Source: Cohnella thailandensis (lineage in GTDB: Bacteria; Bacillota; Bacilli; Paenibacillales; Paenibacillaceae). Taken from it: a DNA stretch of 64,000 nt. Positions 25,331-33,442 of this stretch are shown one piece after another. A model generated the notes under the pieces. It was not told the origin of the DNA. It searched no databases and saw only the letters and a program-made list of their open reading frames with translations. The stretch lies in contig NZ_JACJVQ010000021.1 of assembly GCF_014212135.1 (NCBI RefSeq), positions 1-64,000 of the forward strand, given 5' to 3'. The translations under genes were made by a program, and so were the position numbers. How positions within the stretch are numbered: position 1 is the first letter of the stretch; every line of letters starts with the position of its first letter.

Positions 25331-26014
25331 TTACGACTCTTCTTTGAACTTGAAGCTTCTCGCGATATAAATGATCGGCGTGGAAGCGACCGAGATCACG
25401 AACTTAAGCACGTAGGTCGTCAGGGCGATCTCGCACCATACCGTCCACGAGTACTCGCCGATGAAGGCGATCGAGGTGAAGACGAGCGTATCGACCAACT
25501 GGCTTAGGGCGGTGCTGCCGTTGTTGCGGATCCACAGCTGCCCGCGTCCGGGAAAGGCCTGCTTCAGCTTGCTGAATATCTTGACGTCGAGGAATTGGCT
25601 GATAAAGTAAGCCGCCAAGCTTCCGAGCGCGATTCTCGGCATCAGGCCGAAGATCGTCTCGAGCGACTCCTGGGAGAAGTCCTCCGCGCCGGGCTCGAAC
25701 TTGAGCACCATCTGCATCATGATCAGCGACATCAGCATCGTGAAGAAACCGAACCATACCGCCTTCCTCGCTTCCTTCTCGCCGTATTTCTCGTTCAGCA
25801 AGTCGGACGTGAGATAGATGGTCGTGTAAATCGTGTTGCCAAGGGTCATCGCGATGCCGAACATCTCGATGCTCTTGACCACCTGAACGTTGGCCAGAAC
25901 CGTCGCGGCTCCGATCCAGGCGTACAAGCCGTTTTTGCCCAGCATGCGGTAGCAGGCCAGGAACAGGGCGAAGTTGACGATGACGAACAGCACGCCCCAA
26001 AGGAAATTAAACAT
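25331..26014 (-). CDS. yhhQ: Queuosine precursor transporter (YhhQ/DUF165)
   Basis: A 227-residue integral membrane protein with six or so hydrophobic segments, starting MFNFLWGVLFVIVNFALFLACY. The conserved polar motifs of the VUT/DUF165 family are visible: SDLLNEKYGEKEARKAVW (about 69-86) and NNGSTALSQLVDTLVFT. It imports 7-deazaguanine precursors (preQ0/preQ1) for tRNA queuosine. AGGAGGG precedes the ATG and forms part of a preQ1-I riboswitch, which independently supports this function. Confidence 0.93.
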   Translation of the reverse strand: MFNFLWGVLFVIVNFALFLACYRMLGKNGLYAWIGAATVLANVQVVKSIEMFGIAMTLGNTIYTTIYLTSDLLNEKYGEKEARKAVWFGFFTMLMSLIMMQMVLKFEPGAEDFSQESLETIFGLMPRIALGSLAAYFISQFLDVKIFSKLKQAFPGRGQLWIRNNGSTALSQLVDTLVFTSIAFIGEYSWTVWCEIALTTYVLKFVISVASTPIIYIARSFKFKEES

Positions 26015-26024
26015 GCCGAATAAC

Positions 26025-26064
26025 CCTCCTAGTTTTGATAACGCGGGATGTTTACGAACCGCGG
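26025..26064 (-). promoter_or_regulatory. PreQ1-I riboswitch
   Basis: On the minus strand, CCGCGG is followed by the UUCGUAAACAUC loop, the returning strand CCGCG, then UUAUC and the A-rich segment AAAACUAGGAGG. This matches the small class I preQ1 aptamer: a 5-bp P1 (26059-26063 with 26042-26046), a loop beginning UUC, and an A-rich tail that docks into the stem. The tail includes the ribosome site of yhhQ, so binding of preQ1 would block translation. Confidence 0.85.
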
Positions 26065-26090
26065 TCCGTCTTCTGCGGACAATGGATTGA

Positions 26091-26119
26091 ATTATATCAC
26101 AGATCGGCGATCCGTCTAG
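26091..26119 (-). promoter_or_regulatory. Promoter of the riboswitch-yhhQ transcript
   Basis: A perfect TATAAT (26091-26096 on the minus strand) with a weak -35 (TAGACG, 16-base spacer). It overlaps the last codons of the upstream anti-sigma gene. Transcription would start near 26084, about 20 bases before the aptamer. Confidence 0.55.
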
Positions 26120-27141
26120 CCCCCGACCGGAACGACCGCGCCGAAGAATTCGAGCGATTCGATCCGCCGAGGATCGATAATCGGCAGGAACGGCTTGACT
26201 ATCATGATGTCGCCAAGAGTTGGATGCCCTTGCGCCATGCCCGCGAAGATAGTCGTCGTCTCCGACGTTCCGTTCTTATAATGGATCGTGATCGGGAAGT
26301 CATCGGAAGAACGGCCGTCCGGACCCGTTTGTCCTCCTGATCGCCTTGCCGCCTCCCAAATCTCCTCTATCGAATCGCTGCGGACGAATACGGTTATCGA
26401 GATCGGAGAGACCGAGAGCGCTTCAAGCGTCGCCTTACGCCCGTACATCTCGATCGCCCGGTTAGCCTCGTACCGCTTCGAATAATCCTTATAATCCAGC
26501 TTGAACGACGTCTGCCACTTGCCCGTCAGAATCTTCTCGTACTCGTCCGGATAGGGATCGGCCTCCTCCAAATTCTCTATGGTCAGATCCGCCTCTTGCC
26601 CCGCTTGAATGCGATTCGTCGATAAGCTCATGACCAGGCTGATCTTGTTGTCCCTCGGATCGTCATCCTCCAGCAGGTCGAAGCCGGAGCCGTAAGAGTC
26701 GAGCCCTTCCGTGTCCAAAGATCCGTGGAATCGGTATCTCGCCTTGTCCAGGACCATTCCTTCGGGAGCAACAAAATCCATCAGGATATAAAGCAGGTTG
26801 CTGTCGCCCATGATCTGCTTGACGACGAGCGTTCCGTTCTCGTTGGATACGGTCTTGTCGACGACATAGGCTCCGTTAGCCAGATATCGCTCCTGTTCGC
26901 CGCCCGACAAGCCCAGGTACTTCAGCCATTTCGCGTCCAGCCCGAGGTAAGCCGCCGAGTAAGCCGACGTGGCGAACAGGCAAACGATCGCCGCTGCGGC
27001 CAGAAAAACAGGCTTAAGAGGACGTCCGACGCTTCTGCGATCGTTCCTGCTCTTGGCCGTTATTCGGGAGAGCAGCTTCTCCTTGTGCTCCTCCGTCGGC
27101 GTCAACGCTTCAAACAGTCCCTTCAGATCGCGTTCTTCCAA
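26116..27141 (-). CDS. Membrane-anchored anti-sigma factor (DUF4179 type)
   Basis: A 341-residue protein: a short cytoplasmic part (1-42), one membrane segment (about 43-66, PVFLAAAAIVCLFATSAYSAAYLG), and an extracellular domain of about 275 residues. This layout and the overlap of 32 bases with the ECF sigma gene upstream mark it as the cognate anti-sigma factor, holding the sigma factor until an envelope signal is received. The start is TTG at 27141 with GGAGGGG upstream. No terminator is seen after it; the yhhQ promoter overlaps its 3' end. Confidence 0.85.
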   Translation of the reverse strand: MEERDLKGLFEALTPTEEHKEKLLSRITAKSRNDRRSVGRPLKPVFLAAAAIVCLFATSAYSAAYLGLDAKWLKYLGLSGGEQERYLANGAYVVDKTVSNENGTLVVKQIMGDSNLLYILMDFVAPEGMVLDKARYRFHGSLDTEGLDSYGSGFDLLEDDDPRDNKISLVMSLSTNRIQAGQEADLTIENLEEADPYPDEYEKILTGKWQTSFKLDYKDYSKRYEANRAIEMYGRKATLEALSVSPISITVFVRSDSIEEIWEAARRSGGQTGPDGRSSDDFPITIHYKNGTSETTTIFAGMAQGHPTLGDIMIVKPFLPIIDPRRIESLEFFGAVVPVGG

Positions 27142-27631
27142 TCCAATCCCCTCCGATCTCTTGGCGAAGGCGTTCGCGCCCCTTGGCCAGCTGCGTTTGA
27201 ATCGTGCTTTCCTTGCGCTTCAGAAGGCCGGCCAGCTCTCGGACGGAATACCCCTCGTAATAGTACAGATACAAAACCGTCTTGTATTTCTCGGGCAGCA
27301 AAAGCAGCTTGGACAGCAGCTCGCTTTGCTCGCGATCGTCCCAATGCTTCGCCTCCGGCAGCTCCTTCACGTCTACCCTTCGGGATCTCCACCAGCTTTT
27401 CAGCATATCCTTGCAGTGGTTTTTCGCGGCGACGATCAGCCATGCCCGCTCATGCTCCCGGTCGTTGAACGTCCGGTTATCCTTCAGCACCTTCAGAAAA
27501 ATCGACTGAACCGCATCGTCCGCGTCCGCCGAATTCCGGAGGAGGAGATAGCACAGCCTGTAGACCGTGTCCGCATTGCGCCCGTACAGCTCCGCGAAAG
27601 CGCCCGTTTGCTCCGGGGAAAAGTTGTCCAT
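27110..27631 (-). CDS. ECF RNA polymerase sigma factor
   Basis: A 173-residue extracytoplasmic-function sigma factor. Region 2 spans about 10-75 (VYRLCYLLLRNSADADDAVQSIFLKVLKD); region 4 spans about 108-160 with the helix-turn-helix YSVRELAGLLKRKESTIQTQLAKGRERL. AGGTGG precedes the ATG. It is the first gene of a two-gene unit with the anti-sigma factor, and such factors normally drive their own operon, although no convincing ECF promoter could be read. Confidence 0.94.
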   Translation of the reverse strand: MDNFSPEQTGAFAELYGRNADTVYRLCYLLLRNSADADDAVQSIFLKVLKDNRTFNDREHERAWLIVAAKNHCKDMLKSWWRSRRVDVKELPEAKHWDDREQSELLSKLLLLPEKYKTVLYLYYYEGYSVRELAGLLKRKESTIQTQLAKGRERLRQEIGGDWIGRTRSEGTV

Positions 27632-27688
27632 CTGATCACCACCTATCTATAACACGATCGAGAGCTCCCAAAAATCCTATCTTAGCCG

Positions 27689-27730
27689 AAAAAAAAGAAC
27701 CCGGCGAGAAGTCTCGCTCGGATTCCCGGG
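27689..27730 (-). terminator. Terminator after the small 52-residue gene
   Basis: GCGAG and CTCGC form the tip of a hairpin with outer CCGG/CCGGG pairing; a run of eight T residues follows on the minus strand. Confidence 0.75.
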
Positions 27731-27738
27731 CAGGCGTC

Positions 27739-27897
27739 CTACAGGCGCCTCTTTTCCTCTTTGTTTTTCTTTTCGTAGTTTTTGAAAATCGCGTCCATTT
27801 CGCGCTCGACGGTTTCTCTTTTCTCTTTGGAGGTCGGGAAAGCATTCTCTCCTAACCGGAATCTTCCTCGAACCACTTTGCCCTTGGAATCCTTCAA
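27739..27897 (-). CDS. Small basic/charged protein of unknown function
   Basis: A 52-residue reading frame that starts at TTG 27897 with AGGGG nine bases upstream and ends directly before a strong terminator. The product begins (L/M)KDSKGKVVRGRFRL and ends in a Lys/Glu-rich helix (ETVEREMDAIFKNYEKKNKEEKRRL). Ribosome site, open frame and terminator support a real gene; I recognise no family. A longer frame-shifted alternative of 69 codons at 27636-27845 lacks these signs and runs across the terminator. Confidence 0.55.
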   Translation of the reverse strand: MKDSKGKVVRGRFRLGENAFPTSKEKRETVEREMDAIFKNYEKKNKEEKRRL

Positions 27898-27956
27898 CGC
27901 TATCAGCCCCTAATTGCTAATAGCAGTAGTGTTGCCTATTCTATTCGATCTAAACG

Positions 27957-27982
27957 TAAAAAAGGAGCCTGTCCGGCTCCTT
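27957..27982 (-). terminator. Terminator after the two-gene unit
   Basis: AAGGAGCC (27962-27969) pairs with GGCTCCTT (27975-27982); on the minus strand at least six T residues follow. Confidence 0.85.
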
Positions 27983-27993
27983 GAAAGTCTCTA

Positions 27994-28224
27994 TTATCCA
28001 ACGATGCCGATATTGATTAACCGTCGAATATTGCTCTCCTGCTTCGAGAGCGATTGTTCGAAATCCTCTTTGAGTTCCTTGGTCCGGGACTCTTCGATCG
28101 CCATGATCGCGAATGCGCTAAGCGAATGCCTCTTCTCAAGCTCTTCGATCTCCTTGCTGATGGCTTGCAGGCGTTCGCTGCTTGCTACGAGTCCATTAAG
28201 CCGGCGTTCTTTAAATCGAGCCAT
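27994..28224 (-). CDS. Small helical protein of unknown function
   Basis: A 76-residue protein, nearly all predicted helix, with heptad-like patterns (LVASSERLQAISKEIEELEKRH and EDFEQSLSKQESNIRRLINIG). No signal peptide or membrane segment. GGAGGG lies seven bases before the ATG. Its first 14 bases overlap the end of the upstream membrane protein gene, so the two are translated together, and a terminator follows closely. It may partner the coiled coil of the upstream protein. Function unknown. Confidence 0.75.
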   Translation of the reverse strand: MARFKERRLNGLVASSERLQAISKEIEELEKRHSLSAFAIMAIEESRTKELKEDFEQSLSKQESNIRRLINIGIVG

Positions 28225-29377
28225 GAAGAGTCCCTCCTCTATCGATAAGTCCTCGGTCTTCTAATAGGATACAAATTCCCCTAATATAACGATACATTTC
28301 TTTCGTATTGATTATATCATTCATTCCCTTGAATGTGGAGTCATAGTGAAAGTTGTAAACAAGGACTCTCTTGGAAGGAAGCTCGATCCAATAACTTGCT
28401 ACCGTTCTCCCTTCTCTATCGCTGGTTGCATATTCGATAGTATTGGAACCTCGTACCAGCTTAACGGACGAGTAATGCTGATAGTCGGGATCGTGAATGT
28501 CGATCCGGCTTGGCGTCTCCGTCGTTCCTTGTTCGCAAACTCGAATCAGATAGGGATCTTCATATTCGAACAACGAGAAGTCGGAGACGACCCGAAGGTC
28601 TCCGTATCCGAATAAGGAATCGCCGGATCGCAGCCGATACAGCGTGCTGATCGCCGAATTGAATCCTTCTTCGTTTGCTTTGGATAACCGTAAAAGCTTG
28701 CCGCTATATTCCTTCAGTTTATCGATGTCTTCTTCCGCTTTTTTCAATTGCCGGGCTAGCTGATCTTGCGTCTTCTCATAATGCTCGATAAGCTTGTCCG
28801 ATTTTTCATGCAGCTTTTCATGCTCGGCAACGACGACGTCCAAGGCGTTCTCCCGGTACATCAGGTGAACAAGCTCCTTGACGTCTTTAAAGGTGAGCTT
28901 CGTCTCCCTAAAGTAGGGAAGAAACATCAGATACTCTTGTTTTCTAAAGAGCTTGTACGCATTGGAGTTAAAATAAGGATCCGTTAACGTAAGCATGCGC
29001 GCCAGATTGGCATACAAAGAAATAATCAAGGATAACGCGACCGGCGCGTACGCCAACAACGATCCCCATATCGGCAAATGGAAGTCGAACGCGGAATGGG
29101 CGGATATGGCTCCTATAAGCAACAAAACCGTAACGACTTTCTGCCAAATGCCGGAGAGGGCGTTCAGGATGCCCGATGCGCCTTCTTCGGACATCTTCTC
29201 GTACTTGGCTCCGAACAGAGACCGCAATAGCCATATGCCGACCCAACCCTGGGGTTCGCTGTACCGGTCGCGAGCCTTCTCCAACGGCGGGTCGAATTTT
29301 CTTTGGATGGCCGATAACCACACGACCAACACGTTGCGATCCGGACTTTCTTGGTCCGGCTGCAGCTCTTCCGGCAT
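28211..29377 (-). CDS. Two-pass membrane protein with coiled coil and sensor-like C-terminal domain
   Basis: A 388-residue protein I do not recognise. Order of parts: a soluble N-terminus (1-75), two membrane segments (about 77-98 and 103-130), a soluble helical stretch, a long coiled coil (about 175-238, with HEKLHEKSDKLIEHYEKTQDQLARQLKKAEEDIDKLKEYSGKLL split over heptads), and a C-terminal alpha/beta domain (about 240-388) whose strand pattern and final helix resemble GAF-type sensors. There is no kinase, cyclase or DNA-binding motif. The start at 29377 has GGGAGG. It is co-translated with the 76-residue gene downstream. G+C is lower than in flanking genes. Confidence 0.8.
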   Translation of the reverse strand: MPEELQPDQESPDRNVLVVWLSAIQRKFDPPLEKARDRYSEPQGWVGIWLLRSLFGAKYEKMSEEGASGILNALSGIWQKVVTVLLLIGAISAHSAFDFHLPIWGSLLAYAPVALSLIISLYANLARMLTLTDPYFNSNAYKLFRKQEYLMFLPYFRETKLTFKDVKELVHLMYRENALDVVVAEHEKLHEKSDKLIEHYEKTQDQLARQLKKAEEDIDKLKEYSGKLLRLSKANEEGFNSAISTLYRLRSGDSLFGYGDLRVVSDFSLFEYEDPYLIRVCEQGTTETPSRIDIHDPDYQHYSSVKLVRGSNTIEYATSDREGRTVASYWIELPSKRVLVYNFHYDSTFKGMNDIINTKEMYRYIRGICILLEDRGLIDRGGTLHGSI

Positions 29378-29448
29378 TGGACATCCTCCCTTCGCCTTTC
29401 CTATTGTACCCAGGTAAAGTTATCCATGTCCATCTTGAATCGAGCCGT

Positions 29449-29471
29449 AAAAAAAAGCCCGCGAAGGGGCT
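29449..29471 (-). terminator. Terminator after the ROK kinase
   Basis: AGCCC (29456-29460) pairs with GGGGCT (29466-29471); six or more T residues follow on the minus strand. Confidence 0.75.
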
Positions 29472-29486
29472 CTGCGATTAAGGATA

Positions 29487-30440
29487 TCAGTACGAACGAA
29501 GCATAAGAGCCGCGCCGATCGCGCCGGCTTGCGCGCCGAGCTTCGGAGAGACGAACTTCACGCCGCGTCTCATCGGCTCGATGGCATGCGCCTCCAAATA
29601 CTCGTGCATCGGCCCGAGCAACGGCTCGCCGATATGAGAGGCCCCTCCGCCAAGAATAACGACCTCCGGATTCGCGATGTGGATCGCGCTCACGATTCCC
29701 GCGCCCAGCGCGCGCCCCGCACTGCGCAGAACCTCCTGCGCGAGCTCGTCGCCCTGCTTGGCCGCATCGCCGACATGCCGCGAATTGATCCTCGCGGCGT
29801 CCCCGCCGGCGAGCTCGATCAGCTTCTTGCCGCGGGCCGGATCGGCCGCCGCGGCCTTCGACGCCTCGCGGCCGATCGCGGTGCCGGACGCGTACAGCTC
29901 CAGGCAGCCGGCGTTGCCGCACAGGCACTTCGGCCCCTGCCAGTCGATCGTGATGTGGCCGAGCTCCGCCGCGCTCGCATTGCGTCCGCGCATCAGCTTG
30001 CCGTCGCAGATGACGCCGCTTCCGATCCCCGTCGAGACGGTAATAAATACGCAGTTGCGCGAGCCGATGCCGGCCCCGGCCTTCCATTCGCCGACCGCCG
30101 CCGCGTTCGCGTCGTTGTCGACGGTGACCTTCACGCCGAGCAGGCGCTCCAACTCGCCGCCGAGCGGCACGTTCGTCCAGCCCAGGTTCGACGCGTACTC
30201 GACCATTCCGGTGTCCGGATCGAGCGTCCCCGCCGTCGCCACTCCGGCTCCGAGCAGCGAATAGTTGCCTTGGGCAAGAGCGGTCACCATATCCGCCATC
30301 GTGGCGATGATCGCCTCGGGACCTCTGGACGCTTCGGTCGCCCGTTCCTCGGACGCCAGCACCTTTCCTTCTTCATCTACGATTACCGCGAGAATCTTGG
30401 TTCCGCCCAGATCGATTCCGGCGTAAGCTTGCGTCAACAT
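29487..30440 (-). CDS. ROK-family sugar kinase (glucokinase-like)
   Basis: A 317-residue ATP-dependent hexokinase of the ROK family. The ATP phosphate loop is DLGGTK (10-15); the catalytic aspartate lies in DNDANAAAVGEW; ELGHITI and the zinc cluster CLCGNAGC follow. Length and motifs fit glucokinase. The start at 30440 has GAGGAGG nine bases upstream. It lies 30 bases after the ROK regulator gene, same strand, so the two form an operon in which the regulator likely responds to the kinase's sugar. Which hexose is used is not evident. Confidence 0.92.
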   Translation of the reverse strand: MLTQAYAGIDLGGTKILAVIVDEEGKVLASEERATEASRGPEAIIATMADMVTALAQGNYSLLGAGVATAGTLDPDTGMVEYASNLGWTNVPLGGELERLLGVKVTVDNDANAAAVGEWKAGAGIGSRNCVFITVSTGIGSGVICDGKLMRGRNASAAELGHITIDWQGPKCLCGNAGCLELYASGTAIGREASKAAAADPARGKKLIELAGGDAARINSRHVGDAAKQGDELAQEVLRSAGRALGAGIVSAIHIANPEVVILGGGASHIGEPLLGPMHEYLEAHAIEPMRRGVKFVSPKLGAQAGAIGAALMLRSY

Positions 30441-30470
30441 GGTCCCGTTCCTCCTCATTCGTTCCCTCTG

Positions 30471-31664
30471 TCAGTTAAGACGGGGCATTCCGAAAATCTG
30501 CTTAAGCATCAAAGCCGCCGCTCCATGCAGCGGTCCCTCTTCCCCATGCGAGGCAAGGAGAAGGCGGTCGTTCGACAGCGGAACCGCGAACGGCGCCCTC
30601 TCGAGCTCTTCCCCTATTCGCCGCATGAACAGCGAAGAGCCGTTCGGCCAACCCGCGAGCGCAACGACCTCCGGGCTGATAAGATTGACCGCGATCGCGA
30701 TCGTCTGCGCGGCCAGAGGGGCGAGCCGCTCGAACAGCTCCCGGAATTCTCCCGTTCCCCCCGAAGCCTCATAACGGGCGACGACCTCCTCTGCCGATTC
30801 CGGAACCGGCAGCCCGAGCGACCGCGCTTCCTTCTTGCCTTCCTCCAGAACGACCGGGGAAGCGAGCTCGGTCTCGATGCAGCCGCGCTTGCCGCAGGAG
30901 CAGAGCTTGCCGCCGCGAATAAGGGGAATGTGCCCGATCTCCCCCGCTCCGCCCTTATAGCCCCCGAAGATCTGCCCGTTCAGAATCAAGCCCGAACCGA
31001 CTCCTCCGCCGAAATAAAGATACAGCAGATGGTTCTTGCCCTTACCTGCGCCGTCATAATACTCCGCGAAAGCAGCCGCGTTGGAATCGTTCAAGATCCG
31101 GATCGGAATCCCCGGGTAACGCTCTTCCAGCATGGATCTTAGCCGAAGCTCGCTAAGCTTCAAATGAACGGAATACGTCAGCGTCTCTCCCGCTTCGTCG
31201 ACGATCCCCGGAGCCGATATGCCGATGCCCTTCATTTCCCCGGCTTCCAGCTCCCGAGCCTTGTCCTCGCAATGAAGGATCGCTTCGCGAATCATTCGCG
31301 CGATCTCTTCGTTCCCCGTCCCTATCCCGCTTCGGAAGCCGGCAAGGCGGCCTCCGCGCAAATCCATCATGGAATAAGCAAGCCTTTCGTTGCTTAAGGA
31401 TAAACCCACGACGTACCCGCCTCTACGGTTAATCCGCAGAGCGATCGCGCGCCTGCCCGCTCCGGAGGCCGGCCTCTCTCCTACCTCCTCCACCATGCGA
31501 GCGGCGAGCAGCTCTTCGACCAGCGAAGACACCGTCGTCGCGCTCAGCTTGGTCATCGCGGCCAGTTCCGTCCTCGACAGCATCCCATGACGATGGAGCA
31601 CGCTCAGGATGGCGGCGCTATTGATCTCTTTGAGCAGTTGCTGATTTCCTTTTAATCCGGGCAT
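30471..31664 (-). CDS. ROK-family transcriptional regulator
   Basis: A 397-residue regulator with an N-terminal winged helix (about 12-65, LSRTELAAMTKLSATTVSSLVEELL) and a sugar-kinase-like domain with LNDSNAAAFAEY, EIGHIPL and the zinc motif CSCGKRGC. The ATP loop is replaced by GLSLSNE, so it should bind sugar but not phosphorylate. It is transcribed from a promoter whose -35 region is embedded in an ATTAAT...ATTAAT dyad, and is followed by a ROK kinase. Most likely a repressor of this small operon and perhaps other sugar genes. Confidence 0.9.
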   Translation of the reverse strand: MPGLKGNQQLLKEINSAAILSVLHRHGMLSRTELAAMTKLSATTVSSLVEELLAARMVEEVGERPASGAGRRAIALRINRRGGYVVGLSLSNERLAYSMMDLRGGRLAGFRSGIGTGNEEIARMIREAILHCEDKARELEAGEMKGIGISAPGIVDEAGETLTYSVHLKLSELRLRSMLEERYPGIPIRILNDSNAAAFAEYYDGAGKGKNHLLYLYFGGGVGSGLILNGQIFGGYKGGAGEIGHIPLIRGGKLCSCGKRGCIETELASPVVLEEGKKEARSLGLPVPESAEEVVARYEASGGTGEFRELFERLAPLAAQTIAIAVNLISPEVVALAGWPNGSSLFMRRIGEELERAPFAVPLSNDRLLLASHGEEGPLHGAAALMLKQIFGMPRLN

Positions 31665-31693
31665 GCCGCACCCTCTCGGAGCCTTTTCCCCCT

Positions 31694-31722
31694 ATCCTAG
31701 CACAGATTAATCCAGTGGACAA
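31694..31722 (-). promoter_or_regulatory. Promoter and operator of the ROK regulator operon
   Basis: TTGTCC (31717-31722), 17 bases, TAGGAT (31694-31699) on the minus strand. ATTAAT elements lie on both sides of the -35 (31706-31711 and 31723-31728), with GGACAA between, forming a dyad of the kind ROK repressors use. Confidence 0.55.
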
Positions 31723-31909
31723 ATTAATTACCTTAAATATGGAAAACGCTCCTCCATCGATATCCATTAAGCCTCTTGGGTAAATTTGATATACGACGCT
31801 TTGCTGCACCGCTTCCGTATTTCTATCGCTAGCAACCTGCTGCGAATCCCGAACGTCTAATCGATATGCGCACACGAAAAACGACATCTTGCAAAGGCGG
31901 TGCTCGATC

Positions 31910-33133
31910 ATGATTTTGCGAAAATCAACTCTCCGAGGCGGCTTGCTTCTGCTGCTTGCTTCCCTGCTGATACTATCCGGATGCACGGGCTCGGGCTCGA
32001 GCTCAAGCTCGAACTCGAGCGGCGGCGAACCTTCGCCCTCCGGCTCTCCTTCCGCGGGCTCGTCTCCCTCGTCCTCCCCTTCGGCCGCTCCTTCCGTTCC
32101 TCCGGCTTCGACGGCTCCCGCTTCTTCCGAAGCTCCCGCGGTCTCGATGGCGCAGGCGACAGCCCTCCGGCTGGCGGACGAGAAGATCGGCTGGGCGGGC
32201 GGCGACGGCTGGATCGCCCGAACCGACGACGGCGGCAAGAGCTGGCGGGCGCAGTATTCGAAGCCTTATCCGGTCGTCCAGCTGTTCGCGCTGAACGACA
32301 AGAAAGTGTGGGCGACGCTGGACATCGGAAGCTCCAAGGGACTTCAGCTGATCCGTTCGACGGACGGCGGGGATAGCTGGAGCGAGGTAGGCGTCGTGCC
32401 GAACCGCGGCTTCCTTCACTTCCTGAACGACAACGACGCCTTTATCGGCAACGCGCGGTCGAAGGACGGGGGAGCGACTTGGATTCAGTTGAAGACGCCG
32501 GAGAACCTGGTCGGAGACGCGTATTTCCATGACCTTAACAACGGCTGGGCCGTGCAAACAAGCAGCGGGAAGTTCGCGTTCCTCCATAGCGCGGACGGAG
32601 GGAAGACGTGGGAGACCGTCATGAGCCGCGCCACGGAGGTCGAGCCGACGAACGCCATCATTCGCTCCACGGGCAAGAACGACGCCTGGATCGAGCTCGT
32701 CGGGGATTCGGGCATGTCCCAAACCTCGTACAGCTTGTTCCACACCGAAGACGGAGGGAAAACCTGGCTTCCGGCGGTCGCGAAGAATACGGCCGGAGCC
32801 GGTCCCGCTCCAGGCTTCTCGGTGGACGACAAGGCGAACTCCGAAGGAACGGGCTCGCGCCCGGGTCAGCTGTATGTGGTCAATCCGTCCACGGCCTTCA
32901 TGGGCGGAGATTGCCCCGCATGCGACGCTCCAAAGACAATCATGACGACGACGGACGGAGGGCGCAGCTGGACGCCTAGCAAGCAGGAGTTCCCGGGCTA
33001 CGGCGAAGGCCTTATCGGCGCGACGGACGCGAAGCACGTCTGGCTCCTCGCGAACGACTCCGAAAAGTCGGCCGTCCTGTACACTTCGGGAGACGGCGGA
33101 GCAAGCTGGAGCAAGGTTCATAGCTTTGAGTGA
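31910..33133 (+). CDS. Asp-box (BNR/YCF48-like) lipoprotein
   Basis: A 407-residue lipoprotein. The signal peptide ends in LILSGC, giving an anchored cysteine, followed by a Ser/Pro/Gly/Ala-rich linker of about 60 residues. The remainder is a beta-propeller-like domain with at least six Asp-box motifs of the form S/T-x-DGGxxW (DDGGKSW, TDGGDSW, KDGGATW, ADGGKTW, EDGGKTW, TDGGRSW, GDGGASW). Such motifs are structural and do not by themselves mean sialidase activity. The start at 31910 has AAGGCGG; a TTG 21 bases upstream is less likely. It probably sits on the outer face of the membrane; ligand unknown. Confidence 0.88.
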   Translation: MILRKSTLRGGLLLLLASLLILSGCTGSGSSSSSNSSGGEPSPSGSPSAGSSPSSSPSAAPSVPPASTAPASSEAPAVSMAQATALRLADEKIGWAGGDGWIARTDDGGKSWRAQYSKPYPVVQLFALNDKKVWATLDIGSSKGLQLIRSTDGGDSWSEVGVVPNRGFLHFLNDNDAFIGNARSKDGGATWIQLKTPENLVGDAYFHDLNNGWAVQTSSGKFAFLHSADGGKTWETVMSRATEVEPTNAIIRSTGKNDAWIELVGDSGMSQTSYSLFHTEDGGKTWLPAVAKNTAGAGPAPGFSVDDKANSEGTGSRPGQLYVVNPSTAFMGGDCPACDAPKTIMTTTDGGRSWTPSKQEFPGYGEGLIGATDAKHVWLLANDSEKSAVLYTSGDGGASWSKVHSFE

Positions 33134-33240
33134 CTCCTTCCTCCATAGCCTCGGAAATAGAACGCTTTGTACACAAACTAAATCGATGGCATTAAAGGGA
33201 CGCTCGAGGCTGGTAAATAGGATTCACCCCGCCTTCAAGC

Positions 33241-33442
33241 AGGTTAGCCGCCGTTCTAACGGACCTACAGTCCGTTAAAACGGCGATATGGCCTTTTAAA
33301 AATTTTAACGGACATAGGAAACCCTTAGATGGGTAAAAACCCCTTTTTAAGGCCATCTCCGTAGGCTAACGGACTACATGTCCGTTACATTTTCAGAAGG
33401 CTATAAATCAGTGTTTAAGAGTCACGAATGTCCGTTAGCCGA
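33241..33442. repeat. Intergenic element with repeated TAACGGAC dyads
   Basis: The 547-base gap between the Asp-box lipoprotein and the SLH gene contains two perfect palindromes of the same octamer: TAACGGAC-5 bases-GTCCGTTA at 33257-33277 and 33367-33387, plus single copies at 33306-33313 and 33430-33437. Between them ATGGCCTTTTAAAAA (33288-33302) can pair with TTTTTAAGGCCAT (33344-33356). The rest of the gap (33134-33240) shows nothing I can name. The whole can fold into several nested hairpins. It resembles the element at 42.5 kb in design. Confidence 0.8.

Noticed and set aside
27636..27845. 69-codon minus-strand frame
   Set aside because: Runs through a clear terminator and conflicts with a better 52-codon frame.
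33257..33387. TAACGGAC palindromes as simple transcription terminators
   Set aside because: No T-run follows either palindrome, and several copies recur with different spacing; better described as a repeat element.
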